Shown: positions 50,531 to 61,883 of the stretch, piece after piece
Layout: each line of letters opens with the position of its first letter
Position numbering within the stretch: position 1 is the stretch's first letter
NCBI GenBank assembly: GCA_030549205.1
Contig: JAUKTV010000003.1
Span: 1,178,001 to 1,242,000 of the forward strand
Reading direction: 5' to 3'
From: Apiosordaria backusii
Lineage: Eukaryota > Ascomycota > Sordariomycetes > Sordariales > Lasiosphaeriaceae
Length of the DNA: 64,000 nucleotides
Translations under genes and position numbers: made by a program
The notes under the pieces: model-generated
Databases searched by the model: none
What the model was told of the DNA's origin: nothing
What the model saw: only the letters and a program-made list of their open reading frames with translations

Positions 50531-50692
50531 GCCGGGGTTACCTAAGCTATTAGGGCCTTCTGCAGGCCAACAGAGCTCTTTAGTAGGTCTGCCCCGACTA
50601 GATCCTCTAGAGCCGGGGTTACCTAAGCTATTAGGGCCTTCTATAGGCCAACGGAGCTCTATTCCTCCAGGTCTACCCCGGCTATAGCCTTC
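50531..50692 (-). repeat. 81-bp in-frame tandem duplication in Copia-I copy B
   Basis: Units start at 50531 and 50612 ('gccggggttacctaagctattagggcc' region), with a partial third near 50680. The 81-bp period equals 27 codons; on the minus strand it encodes a Pro/Gly/Arg-rich repeat (…WPxEGPNSLGNPG…). It lies before the integrase zinc finger. Copy A carries the same duplication, so it predates both insertions. Confidence 0.75.
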
Positions 50693-53129
50693 CTTACAGC
50701 TAAACTCAGACCCCCTAAGCCTACAAGGCTTTACCTCTTAGGCGTCTAAATCAAAGCTAATAGTACTATTGTTATTTAGCTCTATAAGCCTATTATTAAG
50801 CCTTTAAAGGTCTAAATCGACCTTCGAATAGCTATCCTTTTAAGATAAGAGCCTATCAGGAAGCTTAACTATTAACTTTCGCTCCTAACTAATAACGTTA
50901 AAACTTACATTATAGTAAATAATAGGCCTCTTTACCCCCTGTAATTTTAAGAAAAAGCCTAAAGCCTTAAAATCGAATACCGCTATCGGGGCCTTATTAG
51001 GCCTATACAGTACTTCCTTTTTAACCCAACCGCTAACCTTATAATATAATACACTACTGAAAAGGTTAATGTTAAACTAAGGAATATATAGAGCATTTTT
51101 AAGCTTAAGCTTAGTATATTTAGAAGATTCTTTCTATAAAAGTACTGTAAATACAGCAGTTCTAAAGCCCTTAGGCATTAGGAAACCCCTTCCTATATAA
51201 ATTGTCCTCAGTAAGCCATTTTCGACTATTGATAATATAGTCAGTAGACCTAGTATCGTATAGAAGGGCATCCCTTAAAGAGAGTGCTGCTAAGGCCTTG
51301 CCTTCAGTGCTTTTAACGCCTTTAGCAGGCCCTATAGGCACTATATAGGTGCCCTTATCACTATCGTCACTATTAAAGTCTTTAAAGACCCCTAAAGCCA
51401 GATTATAGGAGCTTACTATGCAGGTAAATGAAACTTTAGCCTTAAGCCTTTCTTTAAGGCCTTTAGGCCTTTTAAAGCCTTTCTTCTTTTTCTTCTAGAG
51501 AAAGCCACTTAGGCTACTAAGGCTACCATTACTATCACTTTTAAGCTTCTTACCTAAAAAGACCTTCTTCTTAGCGCCTTTATAAGGACCTTCTCCACTT
51601 CTATAGGCTATGTCTTTAACGGCCGTAGAGGCTGGAATATGCTGTTCTTCTAATAGGTCTGCCATTAGGAAGCTTAGGTCAATAGTACCTATATTTTGGC
51701 CTAACGCTCTAGCAGTCTATATAGCGCTCCGTTACCTCTTAGCTCACTATAGAAAACTCTTTTCCATAGCCTATAGGTATTGATTTACTTAATCTATAGC
51801 CTGAAGGTCGATGCCGGCTAATATAAGCTGGCTAACCGTATTAAAGAATTTAGCGTTAAAGTCTGCTAAAGAGCCTGTAAATTAGTGGAAGTTCAGGGAG
51901 TAGTATTTCCTATAGAGGTTCCTTCACTGTAATTCAGCGCTATAAGAATACCTCTATATAAGCAGTTTATAGACTTCAATAGAGCTCGTTTGCTATAAAA
52001 TAAAAGCCTAGGGGCCTAAGGCTATACTATTTTAAAGTAACATTAACAGTAGGGTCTATTCAGCATTACTCCAGTAAGCTACTACAGTAGGGTCCTCTAT
52101 AAAAGTAGCTATATCGATAGTACGTAGCATAATATTCAGGCCCTATTTCTATAGATTGAAATTCTCAAGGCCTATACGCCTTTAGTTAACAGGAAATTCG
52201 TAGACCTTTTTAGTCATCTCAGTAGTAATAGTGGTATAAAGGACCCTAGTAGAACTACTATTAACCCTAAATCTTAACTAGTAGGCCGCTGCGGCTTCTT
52301 GGTATATGGCTTCAGCTACCACTAGAGGAATAGTTATAGTAGCCTCAGGCCGTATTAAAGCACTCTAAGCTACTATCAGAAGCTTAATTTACTCTACTAC
52401 TTTAGTTATAGCGCCTTATAACTATTAAATCTAGGCCTCTTACTCCCTTAATTAAACAGTAAAGGCCTATATACAGTAAGAATCTACTGATTCTTCTCCC
52501 CCAGAAGACCCCTGCCTAGGCCCTATATTTTGCATTTTTAAATCTATAGAAGGCTTGGTACGCTTGCTGCTAAAGCGTCCTATAGGGCTTTAAAACCCTA
52601 GCCTAATACCGTTTTTTAACTAGGGCTTTAACTATAGTTTACTTTATATAGTAAAAGGGCTAGGTCTACAGTGCCTAAAAGCCTTAAAGAATAGGCTATT
52701 TTACACAGTAAAGTACTGCAACTACTAGTAGCAGTAGTAGCTAAGAAGATCGCTCTACCTTCTTACTTTTTTACCTACCTTTAGGATTTACAGAACTACC
52801 TACTTAGCCATAGTTAAAATAAAAGGCTATTTCTAGCTTTCGTAAGCTTGTAGCTTACAGGCCTTCAGTGCCCTATTAGGCCTAATTTTTACACGCCTTA
52901 CAGTGTAACAAATTTAATAGCAGGCACAAATTTGAACCTTATAGGCCCCTAGAAAACCTAATAAGGTAAGGCAAGCCTAGTATTTACCTTGTAACCCTAC
53001 CTCGATAGGTAGGCTTTAAAATCAGTGATTTTATAGCCTACTTATAGTACAGTCTACAGTGGCCTAAGCCGTTATTTATAGAAGGCTCTAAGCTTAAGCT
53101 TATAAGCCTATAACCTAGTTAGGTATCTT

Positions 53130-53143
53130 CTAGGCTTATAACC
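53130..53143 (-). other. Primer-binding site of Copia-I copy B
   Basis: Minus strand GGTTATAAGCCTAG next to the 5' LTR: 11 of 14 positions match the copia half-initiator-tRNA site, and the three differences are G-to-A or C-to-T. Confidence 0.75.
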
Positions 53144-53978
53144 TATTAGAATAGGTATGGCCAATTATAGGCCTAAAGGCCCTGTAATTTAGTACTTACA
53201 TATTAGCTTACAGTGCAGTAGAAGTCTTATACATGATACCTATAGCTTAGTACTAGGGTACTAGGATACAGTACCTTATAGGTACTGCAGAATAGAAATA
53301 TAGTAGGTAAATAATTGTATTGTAATGCTAGCCTTCTGTAAATCTACTGTAATAATCTCTATAGTAGGGTTCGTACTTGACCTCTACCATATACCTACTA
53401 ACTAACGTACGGTACCTCGCACACCTCAGTAGGCAGATAGGCTAGAGTACGGCTTGGTTAAACCCGAGGTTTGCCAAGCCCTATAAACCACTTGCCAAAT
53501 CCTCTGTAACTCCCGACCTATAGGGCCTATAGGCCTATAATTTAGTATAGTAGTAATATACCTACTTAACTATAGGCCTACTAATTCTTGGCCAATTTGG
53601 CCAGCCCAGTGGTTGGCTACAGGTCTTACAGGCAGCTAAGTTAGCGTGGTTCACAGCTCTCTAAAAATCGACTTACGGCCATACAAAAGGGCCGCGAAAC
53701 CAAGCACCCCTAACCCAAAGTGCGGGTCAACGTAGGGTTAGGGTTAGGCCACTTATACTGCCTACAGTAGTAGGCCTTAGTAGTCTGAATATAAAATTAC
53801 AGGCAGTTTGGCCTACTGGTTAGTAGGATGTAGGCCTTTGAATAGCCCTGCAGTGAAGTAAGGTGCCGGGCAAGTGCCGGGTAGCTGACGGGTAGGCTTT
53901 CCAACTTAAGCTTCCACCACGTAGTATAATAGCAGCCACCCACTGTAAACTTAGGCCTTACAGGGACCTAGTTTAACA
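53144..53978 (-). repeat. 5' LTR of Copia-I copy B
   Basis: 835 bp, well preserved, ending TTTAACA at the atatt target duplication. Telomere-like TAGGGTTAGGGTTAGG at 53733-53748. This LTR would have carried the promoter for minus-strand transcription. Confidence 0.93.
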
Positions 53979-53983
53979 ATATT

Positions 53984-54157
53984 ACTGTAATATTTTAAAA
54001 TACTATATTTATTAATTATTCTGCCATTTAAGTCTTTCTATAAGATAGAAAGTATATTTATTTAATAAGCCTATTAATTACTATTAAAATAGTATTATAC
54101 TTAATATTTATAATTATATCTTTAAAAATTGAAAGCTTAATAATAAAGTCCATTAAT
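53984..54157 (-). pseudogene. Gypsy-II integrase core block
   Basis: Minus-strand frame starts MDFIIKLSIFKD (54133-54153 for MDFIIKL), then NIKYNTILIVINRLIK and YFLSYRKT-MAE. This is the 'MDFI..LP.S......ILVVVDRLTK...F.P' core of Ty3/Gypsy integrase. The first catalytic Asp (in MDFI) is kept, while the Asp in 'VDRL' is Asn. K25 is inserted exactly at the start of this motif. Confidence 0.8.
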
Positions 54158-55129
54158 GTCTCTCTAAAAAGTGGAGCTTTTAAAAAGAAATTTCTTTTAC
54201 AACGCTATACCTGGCGTTAGTTATCTTTATAGTTAATCTAGTATGCTACTTAAACTGCTTAAGGCTACCGTTATAGTTATGTAACTATTATATACTTATT
54301 ATATACTTATTATATAGCTAAACCTTTTACTATTAAGTTTAATAATAAGCTTATATAATAATATTGTAGCCAAACCTTTTAAACGCTTTCTTTACTACCG
54401 AATTGCTTATAACTGTACTAATAACTTCCTTACTGGCCTATACTAAGGCCAAGCACTAGCGTCTATATAAGGTTAAAAAGGATTCTATTTACTATTCTTT
54501 TTCTTCCTTTCTTATATTATCTACTATATTACTTTCCTATATTACCTACTATATTCCTTTTCTATATTACTTATTATATTAAGATTTAATCGATTATAGT
54601 ATTAAGTATAGGTCTGCCCTATACGACTTAATGACTGAAAGATAGTACTGATATAATAGCAGTATACAATCTACTATACCGAAAGCCTATAAGTATAAAA
54701 TCCTAAAGTTAGATTACTATAAGTACTTTAAATTAGCCAATATAATAATGGCTATACCGAAGAAAGATAGTAAGAAGTGGAAGAATATAAGTGTCGTTTA
54801 CACTTGAACATATACTATATACATTATTGTCACTTTATGTATTGACCAATATATTAAACTTTATTAATTTGGATAAGATTTAATCGATCTTAATATAAAC
54901 TGGTAGATTAAAAAAGATAATATAGAGACTTAGGATAAAGCCTTTAAATAGAAAGATAAGGTAGAAGGATGGTTGGCGAAGTTAATATCGATTGCAGGTA
55001 TAATAGTAAAGGCTAAGACGCCTTAATAGGTAGCCAGTTTAATGGTATATTAAATAACTTAAAGATACTGTTGTATTGATCGTAAGCATCTGTATGTCAC
55101 GTCTTATATATATACTACTAAACCTTAAG
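54158..55129 (-). mobile_element. K repeat copy K25, full length, inserted in Gypsy-II integrase
   Basis: 972 bp with both termini and an exact 15-bp duplication, ataaagtccattaat, at 54143-54157 and 55130-55144. On the plus strand (the inverse of K) it retains readable peptide stretches: YKYFKLANIIMAIPKKDSKK from 54718 and DKVEGWLAKLISIAGIIVKA from 54955. Three minisatellite units lie near 54505-54580. Confidence 0.88.
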
Positions 55130-55144
55130 ATAAAGTCCATTAAT

Positions 55145-55489
55145 ACTAAGCTTTAAAGTTACTTTTCTATTAATAATAATTTTAAAAATCTATATAGCTT
55201 ATACCTTTTTACCTTTATTTCTTTTATAGAAATTGCATTTTTATAATATCTTTTTTATATCCTTCTTTAATTTTAACCAATTGAAATGTTATTTAATCTT
55301 TTCTATCATTTTAACTGCTTCTATATATCCTTTAAGTTTTAACTTATAGATTTTTTAAATTAATATTTCTTACTACTTTAAGTTAATATAGATTTAATTA
55401 TTATATTAAAGTCGGTAGTTATTATCTTTTTAAATTTATAAAGACTTTAACTTTACTTATTATCTTTAATTATTATTACTAATATTACT
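55145..55489 (-). pseudogene. Gypsy-II integrase zinc-finger block
   Basis: Minus-strand frame with GYIEAVKMIEK followed by HFNWLKLKKDIKKIL-KCNFYKRNK (about 55205-55290). This corresponds to 'GH.G...T...I...F.WP.M..DV..YV..C..C.R.K', the HHCC zinc finger of Ty3/Gypsy integrase. The second Cys of the CxxC pair is Tyr, consistent with G-to-A change. Confidence 0.78.
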
Positions 55490-56167
55490 TGTTAAGATAG
55501 GTGTCTTACAGGCCTATAGGTATAGACCTATACTGGGAACAGCGTAGAATATTAAGAGCGAAGAGGGCTTTGTCTGCAGTATACGATAGTAGCTGGGTAT
55601 TGAAGGAAGGTGGATTATAGAGGCGATGCTCTGCAATATATAGAAAGTAGATACTGTAATAAAGGTTTGTAAGGTACTGTAAGATATAGTAAACCAGTAT
55701 ATTAAATTGACTTATTAGTTAAAAAAATATTATAGTAAATAGTTATAAAGGATAAAACCTATTATAGGTCTTTAGCCCTATATCGCTTTTTAAACCTTTC
55801 TTTATTTTAAAGCCTAAATGCCTATTAAGTCTACTAACTATAAGGCTTAAATGCCTGTTAAGTCTATTAACTATAAGGCTTAAATACCTATTAAGTTTAT
55901 TAACTGTAGACTTAACCAGTTAACTAAGTATAATTATTAAATATATTAACCGGAAGCTATTATAGAGTATAGGACGCTAACGTTTTACCGTTATAGTATA
56001 TTAACTACTTAAAGCTTTAAGCTACTTTAAAGATTTAAAGACTACTGCAATTACTATAGTAGAGTATTAATAAGTACTATAATTTTAAACTATTAATTGT
56101 TATTAGCTTTATAGGTTATAAATTAAAATATATTATAAAGTCCACAATTAAGTACTATATTTTAATA
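55490..56167 (-). repeat. 3' LTR of Copia-II copy D
   Basis: 678 bp starting TGTTAAGATAGGTGTCTTACAG. Its outer ~200 bp are well preserved and damage increases toward the interior. Pairs with 61201-61878. Confidence 0.9.
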
Positions 56168-56179
56168 CCTTCTTTATAA

Positions 56180-59100
56180 CTATAATATATAATATTAATT
56201 AAAAGGGCTTAAAAAGGTTTAATAGTAAAATAAAGGTATTAAATAGTACTATAGATAAAGCTTTAGTAAAGCCGTTAGTAGGTATTTCCTTTATAGAAAG
56301 GTAAGTTATAGTAATAACCTTAATAGATATAGCTTCTTTAATCCTTTAAAATCGAATTAAAGTATATTTAGTTTAGCAATTGTACTTATCGCTATAAGTA
56401 ATAGTAATAAAGCCTTTATTATTATATAATAGGGAAGTAAGGCCTATAATAGGTCTAGAAATTTCCTAGAAAAGACCTTTAAGCTATATAGCTTTTTTAA
56501 AGCCTTTAATAAGCCTAATATATTTAGCTTTTAGAATATTAAAGAATATAGTAAACGCTTTTTTAGATTTTTAATTAATAGGTCTTTTAATTAAAGTAAA
56601 TAGCTAACTATAAATAGATTTAGCGCTTTCTTTATACTTAGCCTAATTACTATTAGTAAAACTAATAGGCTTTAAATTACTATTAAAATTATAACTAATA
56701 GTATTATAAATGCTAAAATATAAATAGGAAAGTAGTAATTTTATAACTTTTAAGTAAATATTAGTAGACTATATTAAGTACTATAAAAACTATTAAATGC
56801 TAAAGGATATATTAGGCTTAATTTAAACTATAGTATATATTAAAGTACTAATTAATTATCGATATAGATATTAATTAAAAGGGTTTATAGATATTTTAGG
56901 CCTATTACCTTTATTTATAATTCTAAAGCTTAATAAAAAGGAAGTTAATTTAATACTAACTTTAAAGTACTTAACTGCCTCTATAATATAAGCCTTTTAA
57001 TAGATTTAAAGGCGCTATCGAGGCTTATTATATTTAATTTAAATACTAAAGAAATAGCAGGTAGGACTTAAGTTTTTAATATTATAATACTTTTCTATAG
57101 TATTTTTTAGGACTTAAAGCTATAGAGGTTTAGGGCTTATAATTAAGTAGTTATTAATATAGTTAATAATAAAGATTTTATAGTTTAAATAAAAATAAGT
57201 AACTGTATTAAAGATAAGAGACCTAAAACTTAAAGCCTAAGTTATTATAAAGACCTTCTATTATTAAAGATAGGAAGCTTATTTTAAACTATATAAAGAT
57301 TTCTCTAGTAAAATAATTTAGTCTTTAATAAAGTCTTATTTAGTTACTTTTAATAGTATTATAGTATTATTACTATTATAAGCAAACTTAAATAGTCCTT
57401 ATAGAATTTCGATATAGATATTAAAATTAATCTTTAAGTTTAAAAAGGCTTTTATAAAGTCTACTTACTTTAAATCTTAGTTAAATATAGCTATAAAGGC
57501 TAATATAATTCTCTAAGTTAAAGGCCCTATAATAGAAGTATAGGTCTATTTAAAATCGATTTTAAAGGCCTATTAAAAAGTTTAAATAACTAATTAGGCT
57601 TTAAACTTTATTATAATACCTTATAAATTCTTTTTATCTTTAAAGACTTAGCGGCTTATAATAGGCTTTTTTTTAGTTTAAGATCGGCAGATAAAATAGA
57701 AGGTCTTAATAGTAAGAAGTTAATATAATTTAATAAAGATAGTCTATAACTATTACTTCTTTTTAAGGTATTTTAAAGCTTACTTAAAGATATTAAACTC
57801 TAAGGCTTTTATAGAATAGCACTTTTTATAATAAAAAACTAAGTAAGAAATAAGCTTACTATAATTTATATTATTTATAAATATAAATTCCTTATATTAC
57901 TTTTATAAGGTTTAAAGTAGAAGGATCTTAATAGTAATAGAAGGCATTATAAGTATTGGAGTTATAAACTTAAATAGTAATTAAGTAGGTAGTATAGAAG
58001 ATAATTTAAATATTAAGGAATTAGTAATTAATAAAATAGGGAGGCTATAAATAGAAGGTTTAGGGACTTAAATAGTAGTATCCTCCTTTAACTTATTAAA
58101 GTAATTAAGGACCTTTAAAGGACTTATAGAGCTTAAAAGACTTATAATCTAAGCTAATAGGTTTTTATAGAATTTAATAAAGCTGGTTTTAATAACTTTA
58201 TTTAAGCTTAAGTAGACTAAATAGGTCTAATGATTTAAAATAGTTATAAGTCTTTCTTTAGTTTTTTAAAAAGTAAACTTAAGATCTATAGTTTAATCTT
58301 TAATAGGGATATATATTATAATCTTAATACCTATAGCCCTATAGTTTAAAAGGTTTAATTAATATAGTATTTAAAAGGACAATAGTTTATTATAAAAGGC
58401 TTAGTAAGGTATAAAATCTTTAAAACTTTAAACTATATAGTTGATAATTTCTACTATAGAAATAGCTATATACTTTTAAAAAGTAATAGAAAGGCTTAAA
58501 ATTAAAATAATAGCCTTAAAATAATTTAAAATAACCTTAATAGAGTGCTTAGTTAAGCTATTTTAATTGGAAGTTTTAAGGCTTAATATACTAAAGCCGA
58601 TATCCTTTTTAATAAGGTAAGTATTTAAAGAAAAGGCTTCTTTTCCTTTATTATAATAAAAATAAGTAAGGTATTATTAGAAAGTATTGTTTAGGCCTTT
58701 AAATAATAAATAAAGTACTATAATAGTATTATCTTTAATAACTAATAGCTTAAGAAATTGGAAATAGGTCTTTTAATCTACTATAATTAAACTATAAGGC
58801 TTTTTTAATAATAGAATAGGCTTAATAGTAATAATATCTTTCTTTAAATAGTTTAAAGTAAAAGGAAGGTCTTAAATAGGATTTTTAAAAGGCCTTTAAA
58901 GGATTTTTATAGTATTATAGCTTTTATAAACTAAATCTTTAAGCTTAACCTTTTATAAGTTAAGTATACCTTTAATAATAAAAGAGGTCTTTTTTAAAAG
59001 GTTAAAACCTATATACTTAAGCTATATATATTAAAGGATAGTTAATTAAATTAAGGTTAATAAAAGCTTAATAAGATCTTTAAAAGACCTATCTTCCTTT

Positions 59101-61180
59101 AAAAAGTTAAAAGCTTTAGAAAAGACCCCTTTTAAAATTTTAAAGGCTTTAAAGGCTTTAAGGAAAGTAAGGTAATTATTAAAGTACTATTAGTAAAATA
59201 TTTTAAATTAAGGTTAGCTTTTAAAGTTAAAGTAAAACTTTAATTTTTTAAAATTTAAAAGGATAATAAAATTGTAGTTTCTATTGGTAAGCTTTTAACT
59301 ATATAGAGCTTTTTTAATACTATATAAATAGTCTTTATTAATAATATTTAGTAAAAAAGTAAGAATAAAAAAGGTTTTAATAAAGCTAATAGTTAAAAAA
59401 TAGGCCTTATTATTATAGGTTTTAATAAAGAATTAGACTTTTATAATGCCCTTACCGATAATTCTTATAAAGCTACCTTCTATAATTAAAGGCTTAATCT
59501 TTCCTTTAATAAGGTTAATAAAAAGGTTTTTATTATTATAAATATAAACTATAGACCTAGTATTAAAAAGCTAGGCTTTTTTTAAGATTAAATTCGTATA
59601 GTTAATTAAGTTAATAGATATAGAAAATAAGACTTTAAAAGGTAAAGATACTGTAAATTTAATAAAGCTATAGTATTTATAAAGTATAGTTAGTTTTAAA
59701 GGTTTAATATTATAAAAGCTTATATTAAAGTTAAAGCCTACTATAAAAGAAATTTCTTTAAAATTTTTAAAGTCTTTAGTATTCTTTTTCTTTTTATCTT
59801 TTTTTTTCTTTTTCTTCTTTTTAATAAGCCTAAGCTCTATAGAGTTCTTTATAAAGGTATTTAAAGCTTTTAAAGCTTTAAAATCTTTAATAAAAGTAAT
59901 ATAGAAATAAAGTATGAAAAAGGCTTAAGTAACTATAATATTAGAAATATAAGTCTTAATTAAAAGCTTCTTCTATAAGAATTCTAATATAAGGTAATAA
60001 GAATAGTTGAAATTATACTTATTTTAGTAAATTAAAACTTTAAAGCATTTATACTATAGTAGAAAACTGCCTTTTAGTAAGTTTAAGTAATAATTAACTT
60101 AATCGATAAACTAAATTATAATACCTAAACTTTAAAGCCTTATAATAAAGATATTAAATTTAGTATTATATTTAACTACTTTTAATAAACTATTGAATTT
60201 AATAATATAGTAAGCCTTATAGAGTTTATTTTAAAGGACAGTCTAAATAAAGGTATATTAAGTTTATAATTATTAAAAAAAGGTTATTAGAAAGTCTTTA
60301 ACTTTAATAGTAAATAGTAGGCCTACTTATAAGGTATTCTAAATAGTAAAAAAAAGAAAGGCTTTTAAATTATTATTTAATAAATTAATAACTAATTTAA
60401 GCTTATTTATAAACTTAAAAAGGCCTAAAACCTTTATTTAAATAGTAAAAGCCTAATATTAAAAGTATTAGTTTTTAAAATCTGAAAGCTTTTATTCTTT
60501 AATAAAGTAAAAGACCTATTTACTAAAATCTTTTATTAAAAGTACAGTAGTCTTTTAAGTAATTTAATTTAAAGAAAGTACTATAATAGGTATAGTAATA
60601 AAGGCCAATAAATCTATATAAGCTAAAATAACTGAAAATAAAGATAATGTAAGTAAGTTTATAGAAGGTTTAAAAGAAAATTTAAAGAGGCTTAAAGTAG
60701 TATATTTTAGTAAAAGGCAAATGTTAAAATTGTTAATATAGGTATTAACTTAGTTAATTTTAATATTTAAAGTTCTAATTTAATTAATAAAACCTACTAT
60801 AATAGCCTTAATCTTATTATTAATAGTAACTATAAGTTTATTTTATAATTACTAAAAGTACTAAATAAAGTTAAAGCCTTTAAAAAAGCTAGAAATTAAA
60901 AGAAGGCTAAAGGTCTTTAAAGTTTTAAAGCTTATAAGAAGGTTATATATATCTTTATCTTCTATAGTAGGAAGGTTAAAGGCTTAAAAAGAAAGTAAAG
61001 GCACTGTTAAAAGTATTAAAATGCTATTTTTTAAGTCTTTAGTACTTAAAAGGAAAGTAAAAGTACTATTAAAAGTACTAAAATACTATTTTTTAAATTT
61101 TCAATAGCCTATAATAAATAAAGCTTATAGGATAGATATTATTATAAAGGCTATAAAATAAAGAGATTTACTTAAGTAAT
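56180..61180 (-). pseudogene. Degenerate Copia gag-pol of Copia-II copy D
   Basis: Same layout as copy C. RT active-site codons at 57150-57161 (minus) read YINN for YVDD. The 62-bp duplicated leader/gag segment is at about 60987-61110. Stops are frequent in every frame. Confidence 0.7.
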
Positions 61181-61186
61181 GTAAGT

Positions 61187-61200
61187 TTAAGCTTATAATC
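61187..61200 (-). other. Primer-binding site of Copia-II copy D
   Basis: Minus strand GATTATAAGCTTAA beside the 5' LTR: the same half-initiator-tRNA-like site as the other Copia copies, with one more G-to-A change. Confidence 0.55.
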
Positions 61201-61878
61201 TATTAAAATAGATATTTTATAGATTTATAGATATAGACTTATATAAGAAATAGCGTAGAATATTGAAAGTAAAGAGGGCTTTATCTATAGTATATAATAG
61301 TAACTAAGTATTAAAGGAAGGTAGATTATAAAGGCAATGTTCTATAATATATAGAAAGTAAATACTATAATATAAATTTATAAGGTATTATAAAATATAG
61401 TAAACTAGTATATTAAATTGACTTATTAATTAGAAAAATATTATAGTAAATATTTATAAAAGATAAGACCTATTATAGGTCTTTAGCTTTATATTACTTT
61501 CCAAACCTCTCTTTATTTTAAAGCCTAAATGTCTATTAAGTCCGTTAATTATAAGGCCTAAATACCTATTAAGTCTACTAACTATAAAGCCTAAATGTCT
61601 ATTAAGTCTGCTAATTACAGACTTAACCGGCTAGCTAAGTTTAACTATTAAGTATATTAGCCGGAAGCTATTATAAGGTATAGGGTATTAATATTTTACT
61701 ATTATAGTGCACTAACCGCCTAAGGCTTTAGGCTACTTTAGGAGTCTAAAGACCACTGCGATTGCCGTAATAAAGTATTAGTAAGCACTATAATTCTAAG
61801 CCATTAGTTATTATTGGCCCTATAGGTTACAGGCTAAAATACACTGTAAAGTCTACAACTAAGTACTGTATTTCAACA
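61201..61878 (-). repeat. 5' LTR of Copia-II copy D
   Basis: 678 bp, starting TATTAAAATAGA and ending TTTCAACA. The outer ~280 bp (about 61600-61878) keep 'ccggctagc', 'ccactgcgattgccg' and similar sites, while the inner part is nearly pure A/T at mutable positions. Confidence 0.9.
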
Positions 61879-61883
61879 TTACT

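Larger units (their letters stand above)
47300..53080 (-). pseudogene. Copia-I gag-pol polyprotein, copy B, with RIP stops
   Basis: Domains read right to left on the minus strand. Gag-like basic segment, about 51490-51715 (MADLLEEQHIPASTAVKD ... Lys-rich). Protease: DTRS at 51246-51257 within ALLYDTRSTDYIINSRKW, where the family has DTG/DSG; Gly is now Arg. GAG-pre-integrase with KWHIRLG at 50401-50421 and CLACNKAKA at 50289-50326, giving the HHCC zinc finger. Integrase core with IVLILVDRKS (50153-50186) and SRPYIYKQNGLIE (49921-49960), the D...E region. RT from NPEKSYWLEAIYSEF (49030-49080) to YIDN at 48449-48460 (YVDD in the family). RNase H at the left end. It would have encoded all replication proteins, but it is broken by many in-frame stops. 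Confidence 0.85.
46397..53978 (-). mobile_element. Copia-I copy B, best preserved LTR retrotransposon
   Basis: 7582 bp with 835 bp LTRs and an exact 5-bp target duplication, atatt, at 46392-46396 and 53979-53983. It is inserted in the integrase region of Gypsy-II. Far fewer C-to-T changes than in copy A, so most domains of the minus-strand polyprotein can be read, but stops in TAG/TAA still break it many times. This copy defines the family ends (T[G/A]TTGGAATAG ... TTTAACA). Confidence 0.93.
55490..61878 (-). mobile_element. Copia-II copy D, complete but RIP-inactivated LTR retrotransposon
   Basis: 6389 bp with 678 bp LTRs and an exact 5-bp target duplication, ttact, at 55485-55489 and 61879-61883. 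It is inserted between the RNase H and integrase parts of Gypsy-II. Collinear with copy C throughout. Damage is comparable in the interior but light at both outer edges. Confidence 0.9.

Noticed and set aside
54158..55129. K repeat as a solo LTR
   Set aside because: Its ends are not TG...CA, its duplications are much longer than 4-6 bp, and truncated copies with target duplications exist.
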